From the NCBI RefSeq assembly GCF_019634815.1, contig NZ_JAHCAP010000016.1, forward strand, positions 17,711-81,710: a stretch of 64,000 nt of DNA. The letters run 5' to 3'. The notes under the pieces are model-generated. The model had not been told where the DNA came from, made no database searches, and saw only the letters and a program-made list of their open reading frames with translations. Within the stretch, counting starts at the first letter, position 1. Each line of letters begins with the position of its first letter. This document shows positions 1 to 8,158 of this stretch, one piece after another. The translations under genes and the position numbers were made by a program. This DNA comes from Dokdonella sp. GTDB lineage: Bacteria > Pseudomonadota > Gammaproteobacteria > Xanthomonadales > Rhodanobacteraceae.

Positions 1-45
1 GAGACCATGCTCTTGTCTGGCTCATCCAGACCGTGGGACGCGCGG

Positions 46-111
46 GGGGTCCATTGGATCATTCAAGCCGCCGCTGCTTCGCGGCGCGGCTGAACTCAGG
101 CGTCAGGCTGC
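46..111 (+). other. attC-like integron recombination site (degenerate)
   Basis: The stretch has the layout of an integron cassette attC site: a left arm containing TTCAAGCCG, a GC-rich palindromic core with GCTTCGCGG, a right arm CGGCTGAACTCAGGC, and a terminal GTCAGGC at 102-108 in the place of the GTTRRRY core site. From memory it closely resembles attC sites of aad-type and Xanthomonas integron cassettes. The second T of the core is C, and the 5-prime core (around 50-57) does not match RYYYAAC, so the site is probably degenerate. An open frame from the window edge ends with TGA at 91-93 inside it, as cassette genes often do. The next gene starts immediately after it. No integrase gene lies in the window. 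Confidence 0.6.
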
Positions 112-573
112 ATGAACAATTTTCGTCGCACGCTCTACATTGACATGGATAACGTTCTGGTCGACTTCGCCAGCGCGTTCCCTCACCTATCCGAGAGCGA
201 CCTCGACCACTACAAGGATCGCCTGGACGAGGTTCCCGGCATCTTCTCCAAGATGGTGCCGATTCCCGGCGCCATTGCGGCATTCAACGAGCTTTGTGGG
301 CTGTTCGACACCTATCTGCTTTCCACGGCACCTTGGGAAAATCCAAGCGCATGGTCGGACAAGCTCCTCTGGGTCAAGGCGCATTTGGGTCAGGGTGCCT
401 ACAAGCGCCTTATCCTTTCACACCATAAGCACTTGAATCGCGGCGACTTCATCATCGACGACCGCAACAAGAATGGCGTTGACCGATTTGACGGCCAGCA
501 CGTTCATTTCGGCACAGATCGCTTTCCGGACTGGCCAACAGTGGTTGCATACCTTCGTGAGCATGCAGCCTGA
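112..573 (+). CDS. 5'(3')-deoxyribonucleotidase-like HAD phosphatase
   Basis: This 153-residue protein matches the small 5'-nucleotidase (NT5C/5'(3')-deoxyribonucleotidase) family of HAD phosphatases, which dephosphorylate nucleoside monophosphates in the cytoplasm. HAD motif I is DMDNVLVDF at residues 11-19 with nucleophile Asp11 and acid Asp13. Motif II is STAPW at 71-75. Motif IV is FIIDDRNKNG at 113-122 with the Mg-binding Asp pair 116-117. The ATG lies directly after an attC-like site, and the sequence just past its stop (568-577) is the exact reverse complement of the last 10 bases of that site. This suggests it is a mobile gene cassette rather than a core gene. No clear Shine-Dalgarno sequence precedes it, which is common in cassettes. 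The substrate is unknown. Confidence 0.8.
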   Translation: MNNFRRTLYIDMDNVLVDFASAFPHLSESDLDHYKDRLDEVPGIFSKMVPIPGAIAAFNELCGLFDTYLLSTAPWENPSAWSDKLLWVKAHLGQGAYKRLILSHHKHLNRGDFIIDDRNKNGVDRFDGQHVHFGTDRFPDWPTVVAYLREHAA

Positions 574-869
574 CCTTCACGTGCGGGCTCCCCCGCCAAG
601 CCCGCCACGCAGTGATCCGGCGCGAGTGGCTTCGCGGTGTGCCGCATGACAGTCAGCCAACCGGGCGCCAACCCATTGCGCGGGCTGCCTGCCGGCTACT
701 TCAAGGGTTGGGGGCCACGGGAAATGCAAGTCGCGCTTGCAGTTCCGGTCATCTTGGTTGCGGTCGGTTGCTTCGCCGTGCGCGGCAATTCCAGGCATGA
801 GACGGGTGGCGCCACAGTTGTCGGCCAACTTCCGGGCGCAGGCACCGGCGAATTCCCTCGCGGCAGAAA
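574..869. other. Non-coding stretch after cassette gene, possible degenerate attC
   Basis: I see no convincing gene here. The first bases (GCCTGAC at 570-576) match an inverse attC core, and GTCAGCC at 652-658 could be a mismatched partner, so 570-658 may be a second, decayed cassette recombination site. A 78-codon frame at 637-873 on the plus strand has one hydrophobic stretch but no ribosome binding site and no recognisable family, so I do not call it. Confidence 0.3.
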
Positions 870-1229
870 TTAGCTGGGTTGACCAGCCCGCGCCCGCGCG
901 CGCTTGAGCGCACGCGTGCGCAGGCCCAGCGCGAGGATCAGCGCCGTGCACAGCATCACTTCGATCAAGGCCGGGATGCGCGCGGCAGGCACGACCCAGG
1001 CCGCGACCACGCCGTGGCAGAAATAGAACAGCGCGACGATGCCGATCCATACCAGCGCACGTCCGAGTCCGCGGCGCAGCGCGAGTAGCGGCAGCAGCAA
1101 GGGTGGCAACACGAGGGCGAGCGCGAGCAGGGCGCGGCCATTGGCCGGCACCGCGAGCCACAGGTACCAGGCCGGTTGCAGCGCGATCAGCGCCGCCCAG
1201 GCCGTCACCGCGAGGCGCTCGCCGTTCAT
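870..1229 (-). CDS. DUF2069 family membrane protein
   Basis: A 119-residue, very hydrophobic protein with about four predicted membrane helices (near residues 7-27, 31-51, 58-78 and 84-105) and a short basic C-terminus. The pattern and its position directly downstream of wrbA match the DUF2069 family of small gammaproteobacterial inner-membrane proteins, whose function is unknown. Its ATG overlaps the wrbA stop by 4 bases (ATGA), so the two are almost certainly co-transcribed and translationally coupled. That hints at a shared but undefined redox or stress context. Confidence 0.75.
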   Translation of the reverse strand: MNGERLAVTAWAALIALQPAWYLWLAVPANGRALLALALVLPPLLLPLLALRRGLGRALVWIGIVALFYFCHGVVAAWVVPAARIPALIEVMLCTALILALGLRTRALKRARARAGQPS

Positions 1230-1825
1230 GCGTTTCGAGCCAGTCGTGCGGCCACGGTGGCGACGCGTTGGCCGAGCGCACGGGCGAGATCACGCTCGTC
1301 CTCGCTCAGCGTGTTCTCACCGCTCGGTCCGCCGACATGGCTCGCGCCATACGGCGTGCCACCCGTGCGCGTTTGGGTGACTGCGGGCAGGGTGAAGGGC
1401 AGGCCGACGATCAGCATGCCGTGATGGAGCAGGGGCAACATCATCGAGAGCAAGGTCGACTCCTGTCCGCCATGCATGGTGTGGGTGGCGGTGAACAGCC
1501 CCGCCGGCTTTCCGACCAGCGCACCCGAGGCCCATTGCGCGCCGGTCGAATCGAGGAAGAACTTCATCGGCGCGGCCATGTTGCCGAAGCGCGTGGGGCT
1601 GCCGAGGATCAGTCCCGCGCATTCGCCCAGGTCGCTGGCAACGACATAGGGTGCGCCCTCGTCGGGTTCGGGTGGCGCTGCGCTGGTGGTGACCGGCGCC
1701 ACCGGCGGCACGCTTCGCAGGCGCGCCTGCATGCCGTCGACTTCTTCGACGCCGCGCGCGATCAGCCGCGCGAGTTGTGCGGTCTTGCCGCTGCGGCTGT
1801 AGTAGAGCACGAGGATTTCGGCCAT
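1226..1825 (-). CDS. wrbA: NAD(P)H:quinone oxidoreductase WrbA
   Basis: A flavodoxin-fold FMN protein of 199 residues, the usual WrbA length (E. coli about 198). WrbA reduces quinones by two electrons using NAD(P)H and limits oxidative damage. The FMN phosphate loop is YYSRSGKT at residues 8-15. The other flavin-contact motifs are GSPTRFGNM at 75-83, HGGQEST at 118-124 and TPYGASH at 158-164. I chose the ATG at 1825 because the protein then starts with the canonical first beta strand; longer frames upstream run into the divergent gene. The DUF2069 gene follows with a 4-base overlap. Confidence 0.9.
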   Translation of the reverse strand: MAEILVLYYSRSGKTAQLARLIARGVEEVDGMQARLRSVPPVAPVTTSAAPPEPDEGAPYVVASDLGECAGLILGSPTRFGNMAAPMKFFLDSTGAQWASGALVGKPAGLFTATHTMHGGQESTLLSMMLPLLHHGMLIVGLPFTLPAVTQTRTGGTPYGASHVGGPSGENTLSEDERDLARALGQRVATVAARLARNA

Positions 1826-1902
1826 CGTCGGGATCCGGTCGGCTGGGCGGAACAGGTGGGACGGTGCGCATGCTACCGCGGGCGCGGCACGTGGCGGTGA
1901 TC

Positions 1903-1911
1903 TGCTACGCT
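1903..1911 (+). promoter_or_regulatory. Possible extended -10 for the YihY gene
   Basis: TGCTACGCT resembles an extended -10 element (TGN-TACGCT). Counting seven bases on puts the start of transcription at about 1918-1919, on or next to the ATG at 1919. No Shine-Dalgarno sequence is present. I see no good -35. Confidence 0.3.
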
Positions 1912-1918
1912 CGCAGCG

Positions 1919-3208
1919 ATGCGTGAACTTCTGGCGAAACTCTCCGCAATCCTGCGCGACCGCGAGCGCATGTTCGCGTTCGCGCGCTTCACCTGGCGAC
2001 GTTTCGTCGAGGACCGCTGCCTGGCAACTGCGGGCGCCTTGTCGTTCACCACGGTGTTCGCGCTGGTACCGCTCACGGCCGCCGGCCTCGGCGTGCTGGC
2101 AGCGTTTCCCGGCTTTGCCGGCTGGCGCGAAAAACTCACTGGCTGGGTATTCGAAAATTTCGTACCTGCGGCTGGCGGCGCGGTGCAGGGCTACATCACG
2201 CAATTTGCCGACAATGCCAGCAAGGCCACCGTGGTTGGCGTGCTGGTGCTGCTGCTGAGCGCGATCTCGCTGATGATGAGCATCGAAGACGCGTTCAACC
2301 GCATCTGGCGCGTCAATGTATCGCGCAGCGCGAGCGCGCGCTTTCTCGTCTACTGGGCGGCGCTGACGGCCGGGCCGCTGCTGCTGGTGGCGGCGCTCGC
2401 GGTGAGCTCCTATGCGTTCGCGTTGCCGTTCATCGATGCGGCCGAGGCGCAGTTCTCGATCAAGGCGCACGTGCTGGCATTGCTGCCGTTCCTGATCGTG
2501 TTCACCGCGCTGGTCGCGGCCTACGTGGTGATTCCGAACCGCAGCGTGCGCTTGCGTTTTGCACTGATCGGAGCCCTGCTTGCGGCAATGCTGTTCGAGC
2601 TGGCCAAGCGCGGCTTTGCGCTGTATGCGAGCCAGAACGCAAGTTATCAGCAGGTTTACGGCACGCTTTCGCTGGTGCCGATCTTTTTCCTTTGGGTGTA
2701 CCTGAGCTGGACGATCGTCCTGCTGGGCGCCTCGGTGACCGCGTCATTGGGTGCGTTCGAATATCGGCCGCGCGATCAGCGACTTCCGCGCGGACACGAA
2801 TTTGCGGGCCTGCTGCGCCTGCTCGGTCATTTCGCCCGCGCCCAGCGCGCCGGTCATGGCTTGCGCCGCGATGCCTTGCTGCACGCCGAGCCGTTTCTCA
2901 CCGACGACCTGCTGCAGCGCTATCTCGACGATCTGCAGCGCGCCGGCGTGATTCGGCGCAGCGAGATCGGCGAATGGGTGGTGGCGCGCGATCTGGGCAC
3001 GGTCACGCTGGCCCAGCTGTACGAGGAAGGCCATTATCGCGTGCCGCTGCGCAATCCTGAGCCGTGCGCATTGGTGGGCAGCGCGGCTACGCCGCTGCTG
3101 GAACGGGTCGGCGCGGCGACGCGATCGACACTCCAGGCCAGCCTTGCCGATCTGTATCCAGCGCCGCCGCGCGCCGGGAATCCTGAAAATTCGGTGGAGT
3201 CCACATGA
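1919..3208 (+). CDS. YihY/virulence factor BrkB family membrane protein
   Basis: A 429-residue integral membrane protein of the YihY/BrkB family (once misnamed ribonuclease BN). The N-terminal two thirds carry the family pattern: a short amphipathic start, then about six membrane helices. These include the conserved segment ALSFTTVFALVPL near residues 40-52 and a loop with LPFLIVFTALVAAYVVIPN near 188-206. The last 140 residues are a soluble domain with a winged-helix look. The transport substrate, if any, is not established for the family. The stop overlaps the next gene by 4 bases, so it heads a small run with the thioredoxin-like, acylphosphatase and pseudouridine synthase genes. Confidence 0.85.
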   Translation: MRELLAKLSAILRDRERMFAFARFTWRRFVEDRCLATAGALSFTTVFALVPLTAAGLGVLAAFPGFAGWREKLTGWVFENFVPAAGGAVQGYITQFADNASKATVVGVLVLLLSAISLMMSIEDAFNRIWRVNVSRSASARFLVYWAALTAGPLLLVAALAVSSYAFALPFIDAAEAQFSIKAHVLALLPFLIVFTALVAAYVVIPNRSVRLRFALIGALLAAMLFELAKRGFALYASQNASYQQVYGTLSLVPIFFLWVYLSWTIVLLGASVTASLGAFEYRPRDQRLPRGHEFAGLLRLLGHFARAQRAGHGLRRDALLHAEPFLTDDLLQRYLDDLQRAGVIRRSEIGEWVVARDLGTVTLAQLYEEGHYRVPLRNPEPCALVGSAATPLLERVGAATRSTLQASLADLYPAPPRAGNPENSVEST

Positions 3209-3684
3209 AACCTGTCGTGTTCGTCGTGCTGGTGCTGATCGCGTCGACTGTCCACTGGGCCGCAGGGGCGACTGCCGAGCGACCGTCACTGGCGGTGACC
3301 ACGCTCGATGGGCAGCCATTCGATCTCGCCGCGCAGCGCGGCAAGTGGGTGATCGTGAATTTCTGGGCGACCTGGTGCACGCCCTGCATCAAGGAAATGC
3401 CCGAATTGTCGGCGTTCGTGTCGTCACGCAAGGACGTCGCCGCGATCGGCCTGGCCTGGGAGGACACCGAGCGCGAGGAAGTGCTCGCGTTCGCCAAGAA
3501 GCATCCGGTGAGCTATCCGCTCGCGCAGATCGACTATGACCACATGCCGGCCGATTTCGAGACGCCGCGTGGCTTGCCAACCACGTATCTCATCGCGCCC
3601 GATGGTCGGGTGGCGAAGAAGTTCGTCGGGCCGATCACGGTCGATGATCTGAGCAAGGCAATCGGCGCCGCAGCGGCGAAGTGA
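3205..3684 (+). CDS. TlpA-like periplasmic thiol-disulfide oxidoreductase
   Basis: A 159-residue thioredoxin-fold protein of the TlpA/ResA (AhpC-TSA/redoxin) group. It has an N-terminal signal peptide or anchor (residues 1-21, cleavage plausible after WAAG). The active site is WATWCTPC with Cys58 and Cys61, and the cis-proline is Pro125 in GLPTTYLI. Such proteins act in the periplasm as thiol reductants, often for cytochrome c or other exported proteins. There are no cytochrome maturation genes beside it, so the client is unknown. A GGTGGAG ribosome binding site sits just before the ATG, inside the end of the YihY gene. Confidence 0.85.
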   Translation: MKPVVFVVLVLIASTVHWAAGATAERPSLAVTTLDGQPFDLAAQRGKWVIVNFWATWCTPCIKEMPELSAFVSSRKDVAAIGLAWEDTEREEVLAFAKKHPVSYPLAQIDYDHMPADFETPRGLPTTYLIAPDGRVAKKFVGPITVDDLSKAIGAAAAK

Positions 3685-3956
3685 TGACGATGGTCTGCGC
3701 GCGCTTCCTCGTTTCCGGTCGCGTGCAGGGCGTGTATTTTCGCGCCTCGACACGCGAGCAGGCGCTTGCGCTCGGCGTGCAGGGACAGGCGCGCAATCTG
3801 GCGGATGGGCGCGTCGAAGTCATCGCCTGCGGGCAGATGCAGGCGCTTGATCAGCTCGAGCACTGGTTGCAGCGCGGGCCGCCTGCCGCGCGCGTCGATG
3901 TGGTGCGGCGCGAAGCGATCCAGGCGCAGTCGTTCACGGGTTTCATGGTGCGTTGA
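3684..3956 (+). CDS. acyP: Acylphosphatase
   Basis: A 90-residue acylphosphatase, the normal size for this family, which hydrolyses carboxyl-phosphate bonds in small metabolites such as acetyl phosphate. The phosphate loop GRVQGVYFR holds the catalytic Arg (residue 20), and the catalytic Asn (residue 38) lies in ARNLADG. The ATG at 3684 overlaps the upstream TGA as TGATG, which favours coupling; an ATG at 3690 is an alternative. It ends in the same TGATG arrangement with the next gene. Confidence 0.9.
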   Translation: MTMVCARFLVSGRVQGVYFRASTREQALALGVQGQARNLADGRVEVIACGQMQALDQLEHWLQRGPPAARVDVVRREAIQAQSFTGFMVR

Positions 3957-4714
3957 TGCGGCGGACATCGGCACGCGGAACCGGCGATGTGCGGTATGGC
4001 CTCGCGCGGGTGATCTCCAAGCTCGGCATCGCCTCGCGCAGCGAAGCGGCGCGCTGGATCGAGGCGGGACGCGTCAGCGTCGATGGTCGAATCGTGCGCG
4101 ATCCCGAGCGTGCGACCACGCTCGAAGGCGAGCGCATCGCACTCGATGGTGTCGATCTGCAGGCACGGCAGCGCGTCTATCTTGCACTCAACAAGCCACG
4201 CGGCCTGGTGACGAGTACGGCGGACGAGCAGGGACGTGCGACCGTGTATGCCTTGCTCGAAGGCGCGGACCTGCCGTGGCTGGCGCCGGTCGGGCGGCTG
4301 GACAAGGCCAGCGAGGGTCTGCTCCTGATGAGCAATGACAGCGTGTGGTCCGCGGCAATCACCGCGCCCGGGAGCCAACTCGACAAGACCTATCACGTGC
4401 AGATCGATCGCCTGCCTGACGGCGACTTGCTTGCGGCGCTGCGCGGTGGCGTGGAGGAAGGCGGTGAACGCCTCGCGCTCAAGTCGGTACGCGAACTGCG
4501 GCGCGGCGAGCGTCATGCCTGGCTCGAAGTGGCGCTCGATGAAGGCCGCAACCGGCAGATCCGCCGCGTGCTCGCCGCGTTCGACATCGGCGTGTTGCGC
4601 CTGATCCGCGTGGCGATCGGGCCGCTGCAGCTGGGCAGGCTTGCCAAGGGCGCGTGGCGCCATCTCGAAGCCGATGAAATCGCGTGCCTGGCGCGCGTCA
4701 ACGGTCGGACTTGA
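3956..4714 (+). CDS. RsuA/RluB-type rRNA pseudouridine synthase
   Basis: A 252-residue enzyme of the RsuA/RluB/RluE/RluF family, which converts specific rRNA uridines to pseudouridine. An S4 RNA-binding domain covers about residues 14-75. The catalytic domain has LNKPRGLVTS near 79-88, the catalytic Asp (about 116) in GRLDKASEGLL, and the late motif GRNRQIRR. The presence of S4 together with this motif set separates it from TruA and TruB. I cannot tell which member or target site it is. The ATG at 3956 overlaps the acylphosphatase stop as TGATG. Confidence 0.85.
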   Translation: MRRTSARGTGDVRYGLARVISKLGIASRSEAARWIEAGRVSVDGRIVRDPERATTLEGERIALDGVDLQARQRVYLALNKPRGLVTSTADEQGRATVYALLEGADLPWLAPVGRLDKASEGLLLMSNDSVWSAAITAPGSQLDKTYHVQIDRLPDGDLLAALRGGVEEGGERLALKSVRELRRGERHAWLEVALDEGRNRQIRRVLAAFDIGVLRLIRVAIGPLQLGRLAKGAWRHLEADEIACLARVNGRT

Positions 4715-5171
4715 CCAGCCCGAAGCTGAAACCCGACTTCATGATCGCCGCCACGCGCTCGGCGAGCGATTTGGGCGTCGATGGCGGTGGCGCGGGCGGC
4801 GGTTCCGGCGGAGCAGGTGGAACGTGCCAGGACACGTGTTGCGACTGGGCCAGGCGCAGGCAGCGGATCGCATCCAGAGCGCAGCGATCCCAGCTCGCCC
4901 AATGGGTCGCCGGAACCAGCACCCAGCCGGGCTTGCCCGGCGGTGGTTCATCGGGTTTGAAGGGGTCGAAGCCGCTGGCGCCGGGCAGGGCCAGTGCACG
5001 CACGAGACCGTGGCCGGCGAGACGGAACGCGACGCTTTGCCCGAACAAGGTCATGAACGGGGTGTTGTGCCACGACATGCAGGGACGGCCGGCCAGCGTC
5101 CCACGGGTGGCTTCGCTGTAACGCTGCAGGTACGACGACAGGAAATCGAAATGCGTGCGCGCATTGGCCAT
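4698..5171 (-). CDS. Hypothetical protein, possible TfoX-N/YjbR-like fold
   Basis: A 157-residue protein with no firm family assignment. Residues 25-105 read like a small alpha/beta domain: a strand-turn-strand with PCMSWHNTPFMTLFG, then an amphipathic run with DPFKP, then WVLVPATHW and a helix with CALDAIRCLR. This order resembles TfoX/Sxy N-terminal and YjbR/MmcQ proteins, but the match is weak. A proline-rich linker (about 118-131, PPAPPEPPPAPPPS) precedes a short C-terminal helix. It overlaps the end of the pseudouridine synthase gene tail-to-tail by 17 bases. The start was chosen at the first ATG that leaves an intact domain. Confidence 0.6.
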   Translation of the reverse strand: MANARTHFDFLSSYLQRYSEATRGTLAGRPCMSWHNTPFMTLFGQSVAFRLAGHGLVRALALPGASGFDPFKPDEPPPGKPGWVLVPATHWASWDRCALDAIRCLRLAQSQHVSWHVPPAPPEPPPAPPPSTPKSLAERVAAIMKSGFSFGLVKSDR

Positions 5172-5282
5172 GGCTCGCTCCTTGACTGCCGCGTCTCGGG
5201 CCGACTCTAGCACCAGCGGGCGCGCCGTGTGCCGTCTGTGGCGTGCGGGGGTACCATGCGACCGTGCTGCGGGTGGGGGGCA

Positions 5283-6707
5283 ATGAGCGACCAGGTGCCG
5301 AATGCAGGCGATGATGACAAGGCCCGCCCGGAGTGGCTGCGCGATCTGCTGAAGTCGTCGTACTTCGCGCGTCTCACCGATGCGTTCGGGGGCTGGCTGC
5401 TCGCACCCTTGTTTGGCCTGATCGCCGGAGGACTGTTGCTCGGCGGTGGCCTTTTCCTCGGCACGGCTTGGCAGTTCGGGGCGCAGCCGATGGTCAATGC
5501 GCACCGCTACGCGCCCTACACGGCCGCTGTGCAGGGCAGGATCGTGGACAGTTGGGCGGCGATCGAATTCGATCCGGCCGACCTCCCGCGCGACAAGTTG
5601 TACTGGCAGGCGGTTTCGCACATCTCGCGCTGCGTGCGCGTCGAGTACGTGACCCGCCCGGACGCCGCGCCTGTGCAGCGCGGCTACTGCGGAATGCGCA
5701 TGGACTTTGGCGAAGACTTCCGCCTCCATGATTGGACCGAGCAATTGCAGGCGGGCATTCCGTTCACGTTCCTGCGCGATTCCAGTGGCTTCGAGGTGCA
5801 GGAAGTGCGCATGGACAAGGCCGCGCTCGACTGGATCTCGAGCCATCCGCCCAATCACACCTTCATGCTGTCCAAGCCCAAACCGGAAACCGCGCTGGCT
5901 GCCTTGCGCGAGCAGTTCGATTGGCCAGTCGAAGTCGCCGCGCTGAGCTGGACCGCGCCAGTGCCCTCGTTCCCGTTGCGCTATGACCCGGCCCATCCCG
6001 AACTGGCGATGCCCGCGCAGGTCGTCTTCGACAGCGGGCATTGGAGTCCGTGGAACCTGTTGATCGTGCTTGTCATTGCCGTGCCGGGATTCATGCTCTG
6101 GCGCGCGGGCATCAGTGTCTTGCTGTTCGGGCGCTTGTCCTCGCGCGTGGTCTTGGTGATCACGTTCGCGAGCTTGCTGGGCCTGCCCTGGTGGAGCAAC
6201 GTGCTGCCGCGGCTGCTGCGGCATGCGAACTCCGACTGGGCCGTGCTCAGCCAGGGCATGCTCGATGATTTCACCCGCACGACGCGCGTGATTGCCGCTG
6301 CGCCGGGCGAGCTGCCGTTGGAACGCGGCGAGCGCCTGACCTGGCACCTCGACAAGGGGGAGTACGCGCAGACCTTCGGTCGCATCCGTTTCGTTCAACC
6401 GCAGCCCTCGCCGACAACGGCCGAAGGCGTGCTCGCTGCATTGCGCGAGCAGGCCACGGCACAGGTGCTGGCGATGCCAGCCGCCGAGCAGACCCGCTTG
6501 CTGCGCACCCTCTCCGAAAACGCGAGCAATGATCGCAAGCGTGATCTGGACGTATTCACGCATGCCGCCGAAGCGATCGAGCGCGACGCCGGGGGCGATC
6601 CCGCTGCGCAGGCGGCGGCGCGCCACTTCCTGCTGTTCGCGGCGGGCTACAACGTCTGGGATGTCGATGCGATGGAGGCCGCGCGCAGCGCGCCGAGCAA
6701 GAACTGA
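5283..6707 (+). CDS. Unknown membrane protein
   Basis: A 474-residue protein I do not recognise. After a short acidic N-terminus it has one strongly hydrophobic helix (about residues 37-58, rich in Leu and Gly). A large soluble, probably periplasmic segment follows, to about 255, containing several Cys and Trp residues. A second hydrophobic pair (about 260-315, with WNLLIVLVIAVPGFMLW) precedes a C-terminal soluble domain of about 160 residues. The two-sided layout resembles DUF3592-type membrane proteins, but that is only an impression. I chose the ATG at 5283 because a GGTGGGGG ribosome binding site lies 5 bases before it; the frame is open 18 codons further upstream. Confidence 0.65.
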   Translation: MSDQVPNAGDDDKARPEWLRDLLKSSYFARLTDAFGGWLLAPLFGLIAGGLLLGGGLFLGTAWQFGAQPMVNAHRYAPYTAAVQGRIVDSWAAIEFDPADLPRDKLYWQAVSHISRCVRVEYVTRPDAAPVQRGYCGMRMDFGEDFRLHDWTEQLQAGIPFTFLRDSSGFEVQEVRMDKAALDWISSHPPNHTFMLSKPKPETALAALREQFDWPVEVAALSWTAPVPSFPLRYDPAHPELAMPAQVVFDSGHWSPWNLLIVLVIAVPGFMLWRAGISVLLFGRLSSRVVLVITFASLLGLPWWSNVLPRLLRHANSDWAVLSQGMLDDFTRTTRVIAAAPGELPLERGERLTWHLDKGEYAQTFGRIRFVQPQPSPTTAEGVLAALREQATAQVLAMPAAEQTRLLRTLSENASNDRKRDLDVFTHAAEAIERDAGGDPAAQAAARHFLLFAAGYNVWDVDAMEAARSAPSKN

Positions 6708-6847
6708 GGCAACGCGGGCCATCGGCAAACGCGTCTTCGATCGAGCAAGCGGCGCCACGCAGGAACTTCGCCAACGCCACCCGATTCAATCCGCCCAATG
6801 GCCGAGTGCGTGCTGCGGTGCGCAGCCCGACGCTGCGCCACTTTCGA

Positions 6848-8041
6848 TCAGCCCTTGATGACGCCGAGCTTGCGGCCGACCTTGGTGAACGCGGCCACCG
6901 CGCGGTCGATCTGCTCGCGGCTGTGCGCCGCGCTCATCTGCGTGCGGATGCGCGCCTGTCCCTGTGGCACCACCGGGAAGAAGAAGCCGATCACGTAGAT
7001 GCCTTCGGCGAGCAGTTCGCTGGCGAAGGACTGCGCGAGCTTGGCATCGTGCAGCATCACCGGCACGATCGGATGCTTGCCGGGCTTGAGCTCGAAGCCG
7101 GCCTCGCTCATGCGCTGGCGGAAATAGGCGGCATTGTCATTCACGCGCTGGCGCAGGTCGGCGCTGCCCGAAAGCATCTCGAACACCTTGATCGAGGCGG
7201 CCACCAGCGGTGGCGGCAGGGTGTTGGAGAACAGGTACGGGCGCGAGCGCTGGCGCAAGAGGTCGATGATCGCCTGGCGCCCCGTGGTGAAACCGCCCGA
7301 GCCGCCACCCAGCGCCTTGCCCAGCGTGGAGGTGAACACATCGACTTCGTCCATCACGCCATGCAGCTCCGCACTGCCGCGGCCGTTCGGGCCGACGAAG
7401 CCGGTGGCGTGCGAATCGTCGACCATCAGCAGGGCGTTGTATTTCTTCTTGAGCGCGACGATTTCATCGAGCTTGGCGATGTAGCCGTCCATCGAGAACA
7501 CGCCGTCGGTGGCAATCAGGCGCGTGCGCTTGCCTTGCGTTTCCTGCAGGTGTTTCTCCAGTTCGGCCATGTCGCTGTTGGCGTAGCGGCGGCGTTCGGC
7601 CTTGCACAGACGGATGCCGTCGATGATCGAGGCGTGGTTGAGTGCATCGGAAATCACCACGTCCTCGTCGGAGAGGATGGTTTCGAACAGGCCGCCGTTG
7701 GCATCGAAACAACTGGTGTAGAGGATTGCATCGTCGGTGCCGAAGAACTTCGCGATCGTCGCTTCGAGCTGCTTGTGCAGGTCCTGGGTGCCGCAGATGA
7801 AACGCACGCTGGCCATGCCGAAGCCGTGCGTGTCGAGTGCATCCTTGGCCGCCGCGATGATCTCGGGATGATCGGCCAGGCCGAGGTAATTGTTGGCGCA
7901 GAAGTTGAGGACTTCGCGGCCGTCATCGGTGCGGATCGCCGCTGACTGCGGCGTGGTGATGACGCGCTCGGTCTTGTACAGGCCCTGTTCGCGGATCGAA
8001 TCGAGCTCGCCTTCAAGGCGGGTGCGGGCGGTGTAGGTCAT
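6848..8041 (-). CDS. kbl: Glycine C-acetyltransferase (2-amino-3-ketobutyrate CoA ligase)
   Basis: A 397-residue PLP enzyme of the alpha-oxoamine synthase family, the same length as E. coli Kbl (398). It joins glycine and acetyl-CoA to 2-amino-3-ketobutyrate or runs the reverse step in threonine breakdown. Visible motifs are NNYLGL near residue 51, the cofactor-contact run DSHATGF near 208, the PLP lysine in STLGKALGG (about residue 243) and SNTLPPP near 272. Kbl rather than BioF or HemA (ALAS) is supported by the length and the overall reading of the N-terminal region. Its usual partner tdh is not adjacent. A strong hairpin at 8100-8131 separates it from the upstream surface-protein genes. 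Confidence 0.92.
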   Translation of the reverse strand: MTYTARTRLEGELDSIREQGLYKTERVITTPQSAAIRTDDGREVLNFCANNYLGLADHPEIIAAAKDALDTHGFGMASVRFICGTQDLHKQLEATIAKFFGTDDAILYTSCFDANGGLFETILSDEDVVISDALNHASIIDGIRLCKAERRRYANSDMAELEKHLQETQGKRTRLIATDGVFSMDGYIAKLDEIVALKKKYNALLMVDDSHATGFVGPNGRGSAELHGVMDEVDVFTSTLGKALGGGSGGFTTGRQAIIDLLRQRSRPYLFSNTLPPPLVAASIKVFEMLSGSADLRQRVNDNAAYFRQRMSEAGFELKPGKHPIVPVMLHDAKLAQSFASELLAEGIYVIGFFFPVVPQGQARIRTQMSAAHSREQIDRAVAAFTKVGRKLGVIKG

Positions 8042-8099
8042 GGCAGAGGCTCCGGCGCAAAGGGCGCCATTGTCGCCGATCGCGCCCGCGCCTGCAGGT

Positions 8100-8131
8100 G
8101 CGAGCCTGCGCCGGGAGTGGCGCAGGCTCGC
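8100..8131 (-). terminator. Strong hairpin, probable terminator of the surface-protein transcript
   Basis: A perfect 13-bp inverted repeat (arms 8100-8112 and 8119-8131, loop GGGAGT). It lies 27 bases past the stop of the G8-domain gene and before kbl on the minus strand. No T-run follows, so termination may be incomplete or Rho-assisted. Confidence 0.5.
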
Positions 8132-8158
8132 GTCGATCGTCGCGGAAGGCGGCGCCGA

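Noticed and set aside
4698..6758. 686-codon minus-strand frame
   Set aside because: Only its last 157 codons (4698-5171) look real. The rest lies opposite the membrane protein gene and reads as a shadow.
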